DNA of 64,000 bases from Clostridioides difficile ATCC 9689 = DSM 1296 (GCF_001077535.1 NZ_CP011968.1:2914001-2978000); one strand, 5' to 3'; numbered from the stretch's first letter, positions 35,873 through 45,347 are shown. Translations and numbers: made by a program. Notes: a model not told the origin generated them from the letters alone.

Positions 35873-36832
35873 ATGTTAAAATTAATATTGAATAGAGTAA
35901 AAGTTTTAATACCTATGTTAATCTTAATATCTATATTATCATTTGGACTTTTAGAATTAGCTCCTGGTGACCCAGCAGATGCATATATAAATCCTTTAAT
36001 GTCTTCACAGGATATTGAAAATATAAGGGTTAATATGGGGCTTGATAAACCAGTATATATAAGATATTTAAACTGGTTGAAAAACACTTTAAGTGGAAAC
36101 TTAGGTATTTCTTATATAAACCATATGCCCGTTACAGAACAAATTATGGAAAAAATGGGAAATACATTTATTCTTATGGGTACTTCTTTGATATTTTCAA
36201 TATTGGTAGCTATACCTCTTGGAATACTTTTAGCTGTAAATAAAAATTCAATAACTAGTAAAGTATCATCTGTTTTTAATTATATAGGTGTTTCTATACC
36301 TTCTTTTTGGATAGGTATGATACTCATTTCAATTTTTTCAGTTAAACTTAACATTTTCCCATCAGGAGGTATGCATACTATTGGAAATGATAGTATTGGA
36401 GATTTAGTAAAACATTTAGTTTTGCCTGTAATAACTTTAGGTCTATATAATACTGCTATTTTTACAAATTATGTAGAAGCTAGTGTAAATGAACAATTAA
36501 AAAAACAATATGTTATTACAGCAAGAGCAAAAGGATTATCAGAAAAAGTCATACTATTTAAACATGTCTTGAAAAATTCACTGACATCATTGGTTACAAT
36601 CCTAGGCATGAGTATACAAAAATTAGTCACTGGTGCATTTGTTACAGAAGTAGTTTTCTCTTGGCCAGGTATGGGAAGATTAATGATTGATTCAATTTTT
36701 TCAAGAGATTATACTGTAATTATGGCAATAACTATGTTATCAGCACTATTTTTAATTTTAGGTAATTTAGTTGCTGATATACTATACTTATTAATTGACC
36801 CTAAAATAAAATCTAGCAAAGGAGGATTCTAG
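35873..36832 (+). CDS. appB: oligopeptide ABC permease subunit AppB
   Basis: 319 residues with six membrane spans and the OppB/DppB plan: N-terminal 'LLELAPGDPADAYINP', the conserved cytoplasmic coupling loop 'ARAKGLSEKVILFKHVLKNS' and 'EVVFSWPGMGRLMIDSI'. ATG behind TAGGAG. Two bases separate its stop from appC. Confidence 0.94.
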   Translation: MLKLILNRVKVLIPMLILISILSFGLLELAPGDPADAYINPLMSSQDIENIRVNMGLDKPVYIRYLNWLKNTLSGNLGISYINHMPVTEQIMEKMGNTFILMGTSLIFSILVAIPLGILLAVNKNSITSKVSSVFNYIGVSIPSFWIGMILISIFSVKLNIFPSGGMHTIGNDSIGDLVKHLVLPVITLGLYNTAIFTNYVEASVNEQLKKQYVITARAKGLSEKVILFKHVLKNSLTSLVTILGMSIQKLVTGAFVTEVVFSWPGMGRLMIDSIFSRDYTVIMAITMLSALFLILGNLVADILYLLIDPKIKSSKGGF

Positions 36833-36834
36833 TT

Positions 36835-37647
36835 GTGTTTACAAGTATCTTAAAAAAATTAAAAAAAGATAAATCCTTTGCTTTTGCATGTATTACTCTT
36901 AGCATAATAATCATATTAATTATAGCTTCTTTTATATTAAATATAGACTCTAATGCAATTGATACTACTTCTAAACTTCAAGAACCTAGCTTAAAGCATA
37001 TCTTTGGTACAGACGAACTTGGTAGAGATTACTTCTCTAGAGCTCTTTATGGTGGAAGGATTTCACTTAGTGTTGGTATTTTATCAATGCTTATTTCTGT
37101 AGTATTTGGTACTGCTGTAGGTGTTATTAGTGGATATATTGGAGGTAAGCTAGACCAATTCTTGATGAGATTAGTGGATATGCTTATGAGTATACCAAGT
37201 TTCTTAGTTTTGATTGTATTAAATACTTATCTAACACCTAAAGTTTCCACTATTATACTAATTATTGGATTCTTAAGTTGGATGGAAGTTTCAAGAATTG
37301 TACGTGGCGAAACATTAAAAATAAAGGAAAATGAATACTGTCTAGCTGCTAAAGCTACTGGTATCAAAACTAGAAATATACTATTAAGACATATAGTTTT
37401 AAACTTAAAAGAGACTATTGTAGTTGCTGGTTCGTTAAATATTGCTAATGCTATCTTAACTGAATCTGCTCTTAGTTTTTTAGGTCTTGGAATCCAATTG
37501 CCTCTTGCATCATGGGGTAATATGCTTCAAGATGCTCAAAGACATATTTTTGACAAGTTATATTTAGCTGTATTTCCAGGATTACTTATATTTTTAACAG
37601 TCATGAGTTTGACTATAATAAGCAAAAAATTTTCTAGTAATACTTAA
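36835..37647 (+). CDS. appC: oligopeptide ABC permease subunit AppC
   Basis: 270 residues with six spans; 'HIFGTDELGRDYFSRALYGG' near the N-terminus and the coupling loop 'AAKATGIKTRNILLRHIV' are typical of OppC/DppC. The start is GTG at 36835, nine bases after AAAGGAGG; no in-frame ATG fits. It pairs with AppB to form the membrane channel and is the last gene of the rightward app unit. Confidence 0.93.
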   Translation: MFTSILKKLKKDKSFAFACITLSIIIILIIASFILNIDSNAIDTTSKLQEPSLKHIFGTDELGRDYFSRALYGGRISLSVGILSMLISVVFGTAVGVISGYIGGKLDQFLMRLVDMLMSIPSFLVLIVLNTYLTPKVSTIILIIGFLSWMEVSRIVRGETLKIKENEYCLAAKATGIKTRNILLRHIVLNLKETIVVAGSLNIANAILTESALSFLGLGIQLPLASWGNMLQDAQRHIFDKLYLAVFPGLLIFLTVMSLTIISKKFSSNT

Positions 37648-37660
37648 CAAATTTTATATA

Positions 37661-37708
37661 GAAAATAAAAACAGTGATTATCTAAAGATATACACTGTTT
37701 TTATTTTT
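37661..37708 (+). terminator. terminator after appC
   Basis: 16-base A/T-rich arms (37661-37676 with 37693-37708) around a 16-base loop, ending in a T-rich tract. Confidence 0.85.
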
Positions 37709-37858
37709 CGTTTAAAAAAATACATCTTTTGTATATTATAACTTTAAATACTACTCTACCATGTTATGTAAAGCCTATTATTGTTCTCAAACATATAGAT
37801 GAAAAACTATTAGTTTATTATAATAAAAATTGATTTATTTGTTATTTTAATAACATTT

Positions 37859-38761
37859 TTAAGAGTTCTTTTTACTAAAGAAATCTATAATAAATTTAAA
37901 TACATGTTGGTCTACATGGCTATAACGTTCTTTTTTAGGTCTACATAATATAACTTTCCATGTAATAGGATGATTAAAAGGCTTTTCTATAATTTTGCTA
38001 TTTTCAAAAAAATCATGAACTGGTGATGGTAAAATTGTTATAAAATCAGAATTTGTGGTTGATAGCAACAAAAAATCCCATGAACCAGACATTATATATC
38101 TTTTTAACTTAACATTTTCATCAGTAAATTTTTGCATTAGCTTATGATGTATCATAAAAGTAGGATTAAATATTGCAAGTAACTGCTCATTCAAATCGTT
38201 CCAATCTATCTTATCCTTCTTAGCAAGTGGATGATTTATATTTAAAAATGCTGTAAGTTCATCTTCTTGAAGCACATGTTCAGTTACTACACTTTTATCA
38301 ATTTTATGTGGATGTAACAATACTGCATAATCTAATTCCTGTAAGATAAGCATTCTATTTAAGTCATATGCACCCTTCTCTACTATATCAAATTCTATAT
38401 CTGGATTATTTGCAACTAACTGTGCAACTACATCTGAAAATGCTATTCCAAGTATAAGTGGAGGTATTCCTATTCTAACTTTTCCTTTAAATTGAACTGA
38501 ATCTTCTCTTAAATCTTCCATCATATTTTTGTATTCATTTATGATATGTTCTGCATTTACATAAAATCTTTCTCCTGCTGGTGTTAACCCATTTAACCTG
38601 CCTTTATACCTTTCAAATAAATATACATCTTCACTTTCTTCAAAATTTTTTATAATTTGACTTAATGCTGGTTGAGATATGTGAAGTGTCTTAGATGCTA
38701 TTGATAAATTAAAACCAGATTTCACTATTTCAACAAAATATTTCAACTGTTTTATATCCAT
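37859..38761 (-). CDS. LysR-family transcriptional regulator
   Basis: 300 residues. N-terminal winged HTH (about 1-60: 'MDIKQLKYFVEIVKSG', 'ASKTLHISQPALSQIIKNFEE'), then a LysR substrate domain ('GKVRIGIPPLILGIAFSDVV'). ATG behind AAGGGGG. It is divergent from the thiolase-led operon, the classic arrangement for a LysR regulator and its target, so the inducer may be a short-chain acyl-CoA or hydroxy acid; this is inference. Confidence 0.9.
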   Translation of the reverse strand: MDIKQLKYFVEIVKSGFNLSIASKTLHISQPALSQIIKNFEESEDVYLFERYKGRLNGLTPAGERFYVNAEHIINEYKNMMEDLREDSVQFKGKVRIGIPPLILGIAFSDVVAQLVANNPDIEFDIVEKGAYDLNRMLILQELDYAVLLHPHKIDKSVVTEHVLQEDELTAFLNINHPLAKKDKIDWNDLNEQLLAIFNPTFMIHHKLMQKFTDENVKLKRYIMSGSWDFLLLSTTNSDFITILPSPVHDFFENSKIIEKPFNHPITWKVILCRPKKERYSHVDQHVFKFIIDFFSKKNS

Positions 38762-39115
38762 TTTAAACCCCCTTCCCCAAAAGTATAATTTAGATTATAT
38801 TTTTTCTTCTAATGATATTTTATAGGAAAATCAACATAATTTCATTAATATTTTAACAAAATATTTTTCTAAATCTACTATAAATTTTTATCCTATAAAT
38901 TTTTCTTATACACTATATAAAAAATTAGACTTAGACAAAACGCTTTTTTCGCCGTAATCTATAATTAGAAACAGGAAAACCTAAAGCATTAGGAATAAAA
39001 GTAATTGAAATACTTAAAAACAAGCTTGTATTAAAAAAGTACTTTATTATAGTGTTCCCTAATTTCTTTATTCAGAAAATTTTTAATTATCATTCAAGAA
39101 AGGTAACTATTAGAT
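38762..39115. other. 354-base divergent control region between lysR and thlA
   Basis: Holds a possible rightward promoter (TTGTAT 39026-39031, 16 bases, TATAGT 39048-39053; moderate) and presumably LysR operators. A small CCTAA/TTAGG hairpin lies near 38980-38994. I see no open frame with a ribosome site. The low-A/T patch AACGC...CGCCG around 38938-38955 stands out from its surroundings. Confidence 0.4.
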
Positions 39116-40294
39116 ATGAAAGATGTAGTAATCGTATCAGCAGTCAGAACACCTATAGGAAGTTTTGGAGGTGTATTTAAAAATACTTCAGCTGTTCAAC
39201 TTGGAACTATCGCTGTTAAAGAAGCGATATCACGTGTAAGACTTAATTTATCTGAAATAGATGAAGTAATAATTGGAAATGTTCTTCAAACAGGGCTTGG
39301 ACAGAATGTTGCTAGACAAATTGCTATAAATGCAGGTATACCAAATTCTGTTCCAAGCTACACAGTAAATAAATTATGTGGTTCAGGGCTTAAAAGTGTC
39401 CAGCTAGCTGCCCAATCAATCACATCTGGTGAAAATGATGTGGTAATTGCAGGTGGTACTGAAAATATGAGCCAAGCTCCTTATATCGTTCCAACTGCTC
39501 GCTTTGGTAGTAAAATGGGTGACATAACCATGGTAGATAGTATGCTAACAGATGGCCTTATTGATGCTTTCAATCAGTATCATATGGGAATAACTGCAGA
39601 AAATATTGCAACTAAATTTGAATTTACTAGAGAAATGCAAGATAAATTGGCATTAGAAAGTCAAAATAAGGCTGAGAATGCTATAAAAAACAACCGCTTT
39701 AAAGAAGAAATCGTTCCAGTAGATGTTTTAATACGTCGAGGAAAAATAGAAACTATTGATAAAGATGAATATCCTAAATTAGGTATGACATTTGAAGGTT
39801 TATCTAAACTTAAACCTGCATTCAAAAAAGATGGTACTGTAACAGCTGGAAATGCCTCAGGTATTAATGATGGTGCGGCTATGTTAATACTAATGAGCCA
39901 ACAAAAAGCAGACGAACTAGGTATTAGACCACTTGCTAAAATAAAATCCTATGCTTCAGCTGGTGTTGAACCTGAAGTCATGGGTACTGGTCCAATCCCT
40001 GCAACTAGAAAAGCACTGAAAAAAGCTGGGCTTAGCATCAATGATATAGACTTAATAGAAGCAAACGAAGCGTTTGCTGCCCAAGCATTAGCTGTTAAAA
40101 ATGAACTTCAAATAGATTCATCAAAGTTAAATGTTAATGGTGGTGCAATAGCATTAGGACATCCAATAGGAGCAAGTGGAGCTAGAATACTTGTTACCTT
40201 AATTTATGAAATGCAAAAACGTAAAGTTGAAACTGGACTTGCAACACTTTGTATTGGTGGTGGTCAAGGAATATCAATGGTGGTTTCACGATAG
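39116..40294 (+). CDS. thlA: acetyl-CoA C-acetyltransferase (thiolase)
   Basis: 392 residues. Catalytic Cys in '[11 protein letters not shown]' (near residue 88), the His loop '[17 protein letters not shown]' and second Cys in '[10 protein letters not shown]' are all intact. Interconverts two acetyl-CoA and acetoacetyl-CoA. ATG with GAAAGG ahead. First gene of a compact unit with a CoA-transferase, hydroxybutyrate dehydrogenase and permease, which suggests work on C4 acids rather than general fermentation. Confidence 0.95.
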   Translation: MKDVVIVSAVRTPIGSFGGVFKNTSAVQLGTIAVKEAISRVRLNLSEIDEVIIGNVLQTGLGQNVARQIAINAGIPNSVPSYTVNKLCGSGLKSVQLAAQSITSGENDVVIAGGTENMSQAPYIVPTARFGSKMGDITMVDSMLTDGLIDAFNQYHMGITAENIATKFEFTREMQDKLALESQNKAENAIKNNRFKEEIVPVDVLIRRGKIETIDKDEYPKLGMTFEGLSKLKPAFKKDGTVTAGNASGINDGAAMLILMSQQKADELGIRPLAKIKSYASAGVEPEVMGTGPIPATRKALKKAGLSINDIDLIEANEAFAAQALAVKNELQIDSSKLNVNGGAIALGHPIGASGARILVTLIYEMQKRKVETGLATLCIGGGQGISMVVSR

Positions 40295-40302
40295 GAGGAA
40301 AT

Positions 40303-40959
40303 ATGAATAAAATAGTTAGCATTGATGAAGCTCTATCTCATGTAAAAGATGGAGATACAATAATGGTTGGTGGATTCATGGCCAATGGTTCACCAGAAAA
40401 TTTAATTGATTATTTATGTAGTAAAAATATAAAAGATTTGACACTAATTTGCAATGATACTGGCTTTATTGACAAAGGAGTTGGCAAAATGGTTGTAAAT
40501 AAGCAATTTAAAAAGATAATTGCTTCTCATGTAGGATTAAATAAAGAAACTGGAAGACAAATGAACAACAATGAAACAGATGTTGAGTTAGTTCCTCAGG
40601 GAACTCTTGCTGAACAAATACGTGCAGCTGGTTATGGTCTAGGAGGTATACTCACACCGACTGGTATTGGTACTCTTGTTGAGGAGGGAAAGCAAAAAAT
40701 TGTTGTCGATAGCAAAGAATACCTTCTTGAAAAACCAATTTATGCAGATGTTGCTCTTCTATTTGCATCAAAGGTCGATAAAGCAGGTAATCTAGTTTAT
40801 AAAGGCTCTATGAACAATTTTAATAATTTAATGGCATCTGCTGCCAAAATTACAATAGTTGAAGCAGATGAAATCGTTGAAATTGGTGATATTGACCCAA
40901 ATGAAGTTAATACACCAGGTATTTTTGTGAATTACATCGTTGAAGGAGGTAATTTATAA
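40303..40959 (+). CDS. atoD: acetoacetate/butyrate-type CoA-transferase, alpha subunit
   Basis: 218 residues from ATG 40303 behind AGGAGG; the longer frame runs back into the thiolase gene. '[17 protein letters not shown]' carries the class I CoA-transferase glycine motif; '[13 protein letters not shown]' and '[19 protein letters not shown]' also fit subunit A. It acts as a heteromer with the next gene to move CoA between acetoacetate and another short acid. Starts eight bases after the thiolase stop. Confidence 0.93.
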   Translation: MNKIVSIDEALSHVKDGDTIMVGGFMANGSPENLIDYLCSKNIKDLTLICNDTGFIDKGVGKMVVNKQFKKIIASHVGLNKETGRQMNNNETDVELVPQGTLAEQIRAAGYGLGGILTPTGIGTLVEEGKQKIVVDSKEYLLEKPIYADVALLFASKVDKAGNLVYKGSMNNFNNLMASAAKITIVEADEIVEIGDIDPNEVNTPGIFVNYIVEGGNL

Positions 40960-41624
40960 TGGATAAATTAGAAATGCAAGAATATATTGCAAATAGAGTA
41001 TCTAAAGAATTAAAAGACGGAGCCGTTGTAAACCTTGGAATAGGTCTACCAACCAAAGTAGCAAATTATATTCCGGATAATGTAAACGTTATCTTACAAT
41101 CTGAAAATGGCTTTTTAGGTTTAGGTTCAGCCGAAGATGGAAATTCAAGTGATGAAACTATTGTAAATGCAGGTGGTCAACCAGTTACTATACTTCCTGG
41201 AGGATGTTTCTTTGATAGTGCTACTTCTTTTGGAATAATCAGAGGAGGTCATGTTGATATAACTGTTCTTGGCGCACTTCAGGTTGACAAATATGGCAAT
41301 ATAGCAAACTATATGATTCCAGGTAAGATGGTTCCAGGTATGGGTGGAGCTATGGACCTAGTAACTGGAGCTAAAAAAGTTATTGTAGCAATGGAACATA
41401 CTTCAAAAGGTTCTGCAAAAATATTAAATAATTGTACTCTTCCACTTACTGCAACAAATGCTGTAGATTTGATAGTTACTGAAATGGGAGTTATGGAAGT
41501 AACATCAGATGGAATTTTACTTAAAGAAATAAATCCAGCTTTCACATTAGATGATGTTATTTCTGCTACTGAGGCTCCTTTAATATTGTCAGATTCATTA
41601 AATGGAAAAATATCTGTTGTTTAA
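40959..41624 (+). CDS. atoA: acetoacetate/butyrate-type CoA-transferase, beta subunit
   Basis: 221 residues. '[18 protein letters not shown]' and the catalytic glutamate motif 'SENGFLGLG' (Glu near residue 46) are intact. Its ATG overlaps the alpha-subunit stop by one base, giving tight translational coupling. Catalyses CoA exchange with the alpha subunit. The substrate is taken from context (thiolase and hydroxybutyrate dehydrogenase on either side). Confidence 0.93.
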   Translation: MDKLEMQEYIANRVSKELKDGAVVNLGIGLPTKVANYIPDNVNVILQSENGFLGLGSAEDGNSSDETIVNAGGQPVTILPGGCFFDSATSFGIIRGGHVDITVLGALQVDKYGNIANYMIPGKMVPGMGGAMDLVTGAKKVIVAMEHTSKGSAKILNNCTLPLTATNAVDLIVTEMGVMEVTSDGILLKEINPAFTLDDVISATEAPLILSDSLNGKISVV

Positions 41625-41728
41625 AATAATTAAAACTAGAAAATAAAAATCTCTTAGACGTATTACATATAAATTTGTATTGCTTAAAATATTAATATAA
41701 AAATAAAATAAAATTGGAGGAAATGAAA

Positions 41729-42505
41729 ATGGTTAAAGATAAAGTTGTATTCGTAACAGGAGCTGCAAGTGGAATAGGTAAACAAATAGCTGAATCGTTC
41801 TTAAAAAATGGTGCTAAAGTAATGTTCTCTGATATAAATCAAGAAGCTTTAAATAATACCATAACAGAGTTACAAAAAAAAGGTTATGATTGCATGAGTG
41901 TAAAGTGTGATGTAACTAAGGAAGAAGAAATTAACCACGCTATAGACAAAACTGTTGAAAAGTATGGCAGATTAGATATATTAATAAACAATGCTGGACT
42001 TCAACATGTTTCTATGATAGAAGATTTCCCAACTGATAAATTTGAATTTATGATAAAAATAATGCTGACAGCACCTTTTATAGCTACTAAAAAAGCATTT
42101 CCTATAATGAAAAAACAAGGCTTTGGTCGTATAATAAATATGGCCTCAATCAATGGTGTAATAGGATTTGCTGGAAAGGCTGCTTATAACTCAGCAAAAC
42201 ATGGACTTATTGGACTAACAAAAGTTGCTGCTCTTGAAGCTGCCGATTCTGGTATAACAGTTAATGCTTTATGCCCTGGATATGTAGATACTCCACTTGT
42301 CAGAGGTCAGTTCAATGACCTTTCAAAAACTCGTAATATACCATTGGAAAATGTCTTAGAGGAAGTTTTATACCCACTTGTACCACAAAAACGCCTATTA
42401 GATGTTCAAGAAATTGCCGACTATGCTATGTTCTTAGCAAGTGATAATGCTAAGGGTATTACAGGACAAGCTTGCTTACTAGATGGAGGATATACTGCAC
42501 AATAG
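41729..42505 (+). CDS. bdh: short-chain dehydrogenase, probable 3-hydroxybutyrate dehydrogenase
   Basis: 258 residues from ATG 41729, eight bases after GGAGG (longer in-frame codons overlap that site). NAD-binding 'TGAASGIG' near residue 11, 'NNAG' near 87, catalytic Tyr-Lys in 'YNSAKHG', preceded by the Ser of 'MASING'. The C-terminus LDGGYTAQ matches the D-3-hydroxybutyrate dehydrogenase group. Expected reaction: (R)-3-hydroxybutyrate and NAD+ to acetoacetate and NADH. 104 bases separate it from atoA. Confidence 0.88.
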   Translation: MVKDKVVFVTGAASGIGKQIAESFLKNGAKVMFSDINQEALNNTITELQKKGYDCMSVKCDVTKEEEINHAIDKTVEKYGRLDILINNAGLQHVSMIEDFPTDKFEFMIKIMLTAPFIATKKAFPIMKKQGFGRIINMASINGVIGFAGKAAYNSAKHGLIGLTKVAALEAADSGITVNALCPGYVDTPLVRGQFNDLSKTRNIPLENVLEEVLYPLVPQKRLLDVQEIADYAMFLASDNAKGITGQACLLDGGYTAQ

Positions 42506-42517
42506 TTATTATATTTA

Positions 42518-42545
42518 GGGCTTGAAGAAAGTATTCTTCAGGTCC
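42518..42545 (+). other. small hairpin between bdh and the GntP-type gene
   Basis: Ten-base-pair stem including G-U pairs (42518-42527 with 42536-42545), no T tract. It may tune or protect the mRNA between the two genes rather than end it. Confidence 0.4.
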
Positions 42546-42566
42546 TTCTACTAAGGAGGGATATTT

Positions 42567-43901
42567 ATGAGTATTATCGCGCCAATTGGTATAATTATTG
42601 GTATCATAGCTATTATATATTTTTCAGTTAAAGAAATTCATATAACTATAGCTGCTCCAATAGCAACTTTAATAGTTGTTATTTTAAATAAAATGGATGT
42701 TGTAACGTCAATGCTAGGTGCTGACAAAAACAATTATATGGGTGCACTTGGAAACTATATAATGAGTTATTTTGCAATATTCTTATTAGGCTCAATACTT
42801 GCTAAATTTATGGAAGAAAGTGGAGCTACTGTATCAATAGCTGATTTTATTTTAAATAAATTTGGCTCTAATCATCCTTATAGAGTTTTAGTTGCTATAT
42901 TTATAGTAAGTTTTATATTAACGTATGGTGGTATAAGCTTATTTGTAGTTATGTTTGCGGTCATTCCACTTGCAAGAACTCTATTTAAAAAACTTGATAT
43001 TTCTTGGAACCTTATTCAGATACCACTTTGGCTTGGTATTGCAACAATTACTATGACTATAATTCCTGGAACACCAGCCATTCAAAATGTTATACCTATT
43101 CAATATCTAAATACGTCTCTTACTGCAGCTACTATACCAAGTATTGTAGGTAGTATAGGTTGTGCTACGTTTGGACTTGTCTATATGAAATATGCTCTAA
43201 ACAAAAGTATTAGAAAAGGTGAAACTTATGCAACTTATACTTCAGAATTAGAAGAAGAATCTTTAGATAGAGAATTACCAGGATTTTTTGCAAGTATTTT
43301 TCCTCTATTAGCACTCGTAATTATAGCTATAACTGGAAGTACTTTTGGTTCAGAATTTATGAAAAAAAATGTAATTTACATAGCTTTAATAGTTGCAATT
43401 CTTTTATCTGCTTTTTTATTCCATAAATTTCTATCATCTAAGATACAGACATTGAGCATAGGTGCTAGTGGTTCTATAGGTCCTATATTTGCTACATCTT
43501 CTGCAGTTGCATTTGGAGCAGTAATAATGGCTGCACCTGGTTTTGATGTATTTAGCAAACTTATAATGTCAATACCAGGTAGTCCACTTATAAGTCTTAC
43601 TGTTTTGACTTCAACAATGTCAGCAATAACAGGGTCCTCTTCTGGTGCATTAGGAATAGTAATGCCAAACTTTGCAGATTATTATTTAAGTACTGGTCTA
43701 AATCCAGAATTAATTCACCGTGTTGCTACAATAGCTTCAAATATACTAACTATAGTTCCACAAAGTGGTGTTTTTCTTACATTCTTAAGCTTATCTAAGT
43801 TAACACATAAAACTGGATTTAAAGAAACTTTCATTGTAGTTGCAGTTGGTTCACTAATAGCAGAAATTATTGTAATTACATTAGGATTACTAATGTATTA
43901 A
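42567..43901 (+). CDS. GntP-family permease, probable 3-hydroxybutyrate or C4-acid carrier
   Basis: 444 residues with about 12 membrane spans. 'YGGISLFVVMFAVIPLAR', 'IPLWLGIATITMTIIPGTPA' (quoted in part) and 'TGSSSGALGIVMPNFADYY' are GntP/H+ symporter features. ATG behind AAGGAGGG. Gluconate permeases belong to this family, but the last place in a thiolase/CoA-transferase/Bdh operon favours a hydroxybutyrate or related carrier. Substrate is inferred from context only. Confidence 0.88.
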   Translation: MSIIAPIGIIIGIIAIIYFSVKEIHITIAAPIATLIVVILNKMDVVTSMLGADKNNYMGALGNYIMSYFAIFLLGSILAKFMEESGATVSIADFILNKFGSNHPYRVLVAIFIVSFILTYGGISLFVVMFAVIPLARTLFKKLDISWNLIQIPLWLGIATITMTIIPGTPAIQNVIPIQYLNTSLTAATIPSIVGSIGCATFGLVYMKYALNKSIRKGETYATYTSELEEESLDRELPGFFASIFPLLALVIIAITGSTFGSEFMKKNVIYIALIVAILLSAFLFHKFLSSKIQTLSIGASGSIGPIFATSSAVAFGAVIMAAPGFDVFSKLIMSIPGSPLISLTVLTSTMSAITGSSSGALGIVMPNFADYYLSTGLNPELIHRVATIASNILTIVPQSGVFLTFLSLSKLTHKTGFKETFIVVAVGSLIAEIIVITLGLLMY

Positions 43902-43932
43902 TATAAAACAAATTAAAATTCATAATATGAAA

Positions 43933-44047
43933 GGTGGTGTCTCAAAGTGAACTTTTTACTTAATGAGACACTCTTTTTATATGAAATAACATATGCCTAT
44001 CATTTAAACAATAAAAAAGAACCTTATCTCTATTTTGAGACAGACCC
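43933..44047 (+). repeat. MITE-like repeat, left copy (115 bases)
   Basis: Bounded by GGTGGTGTCTCAAAG on the left and TTTTGAGACAGACC on the right, i.e. near-complementary ends. A second copy lies inverted at 45565-45678; the two match at roughly 85% by eye over their whole length. The left arm doubles as the terminator of the GntP-type gene. Confidence 0.75.
43937..43978 (+). terminator. terminator of the GntP-type gene
   Basis: GTGTCTCA (43937-43944) pairs with TGAGACAC (43964-43971), with inner AGT/ACT pairs, followed by TCTTTTTAT; 36 bases past the stop. Confidence 0.82.
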
Positions 44048-44397
44048 TTTTTATTTCTTAAAGATTTAAATAATTATAATTTGTTGCTAATACGAAAGCA
44101 TCTACTGAATAAATTTAACCAAATAAAAAAAAATTTATCATAACTATAAATTTACGTTATGGAATTATTATAAAAATATTATTTTCTCTAACTAAGTAAT
44201 TCCATACTATACAGGCTTTTAATACAAATTGTCAAACACACTGAAATATACCTATTTATTCCATATATATCTTTTTTACATATCTTTACAGTAAAAAAAG
44301 TCTTAATCTTATGTTAGTATAGATTCACGGGTAACCCCCTACACTAAAGGTTACAAATCAGTAACATTTTTAGAATTTTTAGATTAAGAGGTGTTTA
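44048..44397. other. upstream region of the CAP-domain gene
   Basis: About 270 bases of AT-rich sequence without a recognisable gene, then a possible -10 (TATAGA 44318-44323) without a clear -35, and the structured leader described separately. Confidence 0.4.
44329..44365 (+). promoter_or_regulatory. leader with competing hairpins before the CAP-domain gene
   Basis: GTAACC (44331-44336) can pair with GGTTAC (44349-44354); the same middle element GTTAC (44350-44354) can instead pair with GTAAC (44361-44365). The first arm is also part of the near-palindrome GGGTAACCC (44329-44337). It could be an RNA switch or a protein operator. No known riboswitch class was recognised. Confidence 0.45.
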
Positions 44398-45324
44398 ATG
44401 ATGAGAAGAAATATACCAACAAAATTAAAAACTATATTAGCTTTAGGAGTGTTAACTTTAGCAACAGCTTCAAGTGCTGTTACTGCAAGTGCTTCATCAC
44501 TTGAAAATAATGTAAATATAAGTAACAAAAGTTTAGTATATAGTAATACTAAATACAAGTTTTCTGCAAAACCAAATTGTTCTGTAAAACCAGAACTTAA
44601 GCCTGATAAAGATAACTCTTGTAAGGATAAGAATCATAATGACAAGAATTGCAACAACACTAATAAACCTGAGGACAACAATAATTCAGACTCTACTAAT
44701 AAGCCTGATAACAATAAACCTGAGTCTAATAAACCTGAAGACAACAATAATTCAGGCTCTACTAATAAACCTGATAACAATAAACCTGAGTCTAATAAAC
44801 CTGAAGACAACAATAATTCAGGCTCTACTGATAAACCTGATAACAATAAACCTGAGTCTAATAAACCTGAAGACAACAATAATTCAGACTCTACTAACAA
44901 ACCTGATGATAATAACAACTCAGGCTCTACAAGTGAAAGTTTTTCAGCTTACCAAAAAGAAGTTGTTGACTTAGTAAATATAGAAAGAGCTAAAGCTGGA
45001 TTAAATCCTCTTACTCTTGATTCTTCTATATCAAATGTTGCTACAAAAAAATCTCAAGATATGATTGATAACAACTATTTTTCACACAATTCTCCAACTT
45101 ATGGTTCTCCATTTGACATGTTGAAAAAATTTGGAATAAGCTATAAGACAGCAGGTGAAAATATAGCTATGGGTCAAAAAACTCCTAAAGAAGTTGTAAA
45201 CGCATGGATGAATTCTGAAGGTCACAGAAAAAATATAATGAATCCAAATTTCAGTAAAATAGGTGTTGGAGTAGCACAAAAAAGTGGTGGTTCAATTTAT
45301 TGGACACAAATCTTTGTAGGATAA
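44398..45324 (+). CDS. secreted CAP/SCP-domain protein with Pro-Asn-Asp-Lys repeat linker
   Basis: 308 residues (a second ATG at 44401 would give 307); GAGG six bases ahead. Signal peptide with basic end and hydrophobic core (about residues 1-33, ending near 'TASASS'), a low-complexity linker (about 85-180) of Lys-Pro-Asp/Glu-Asn-Asn-Ser repeats, and a C-terminal CAP domain (about 185-308). CAP landmarks: 'VDLVNIERAKAGL', 'YFSHNSPTYGSP' (His), 'AGENIAMGQ' (Glu), 'SEGHRKNIMNPNF' (His/Glu) and 'IYWTQIFVG'. YkwD-like proteins of this kind are exported; function is poorly known. No sortase motif or surface-layer anchor is present, so it is likely released or held by the linker. Confidence 0.9.
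   Translation: MMRRNIPTKLKTILALGVLTLATASSAVTASASSLENNVNISNKSLVYSNTKYKFSAKPNCSVKPELKPDKDNSCKDKNHNDKNCNNTNKPEDNNNSDSTNKPDNNKPESNKPEDNNNSGSTNKPDNNKPESNKPEDNNNSGSTDKPDNNKPESNKPEDNNNSDSTNKPDDNNNSGSTSESFSAYQKEVVDLVNIERAKAGLNPLTLDSSISNVATKKSQDMIDNNYFSHNSPTYGSPFDMLKKFGISYKTAGENIAMGQKTPKEVVNAWMNSEGHRKNIMNPNFSKIGVGVAQKSGGSIYWTQIFVG
44662..44931 (+). repeat. in-frame 66-base tandem repeat within the CAP gene
   Basis: Three nearly identical 66-base units (44662-44727, 44728-44793, 44794-44859) and a 36-base partial unit, then a diverged 36-base unit to 44931. Each encodes alternating NKPEDNNNSxST and NKPDNNKPES blocks. The length is a multiple of three, so copy-number change keeps the frame. Confidence 0.9.
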
Positions 45325-45347
45325 AATACTCTTTTTCCATACATATC

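Noticed and set aside
44329-44365. Match of the CAP leader to c-di-AMP, c-di-GMP or preQ1 riboswitches
   Set aside because: Too short and lacking the conserved core sequences of these classes; only simple alternative pairings are visible.
44662-44931. Regular repeats that could suggest a CRISPR array
   Set aside because: Units are directly adjacent without unique spacers and encode an in-frame protein linker; no cas genes are present.
44634-44974. Long open frames antisense and out of frame within the CAP gene repeat region
   Set aside because: They are by-products of the 66-base repeat with its biased codons; translations are low-complexity Leu/Ser or Ile/Asn repeats with no ribosome site.
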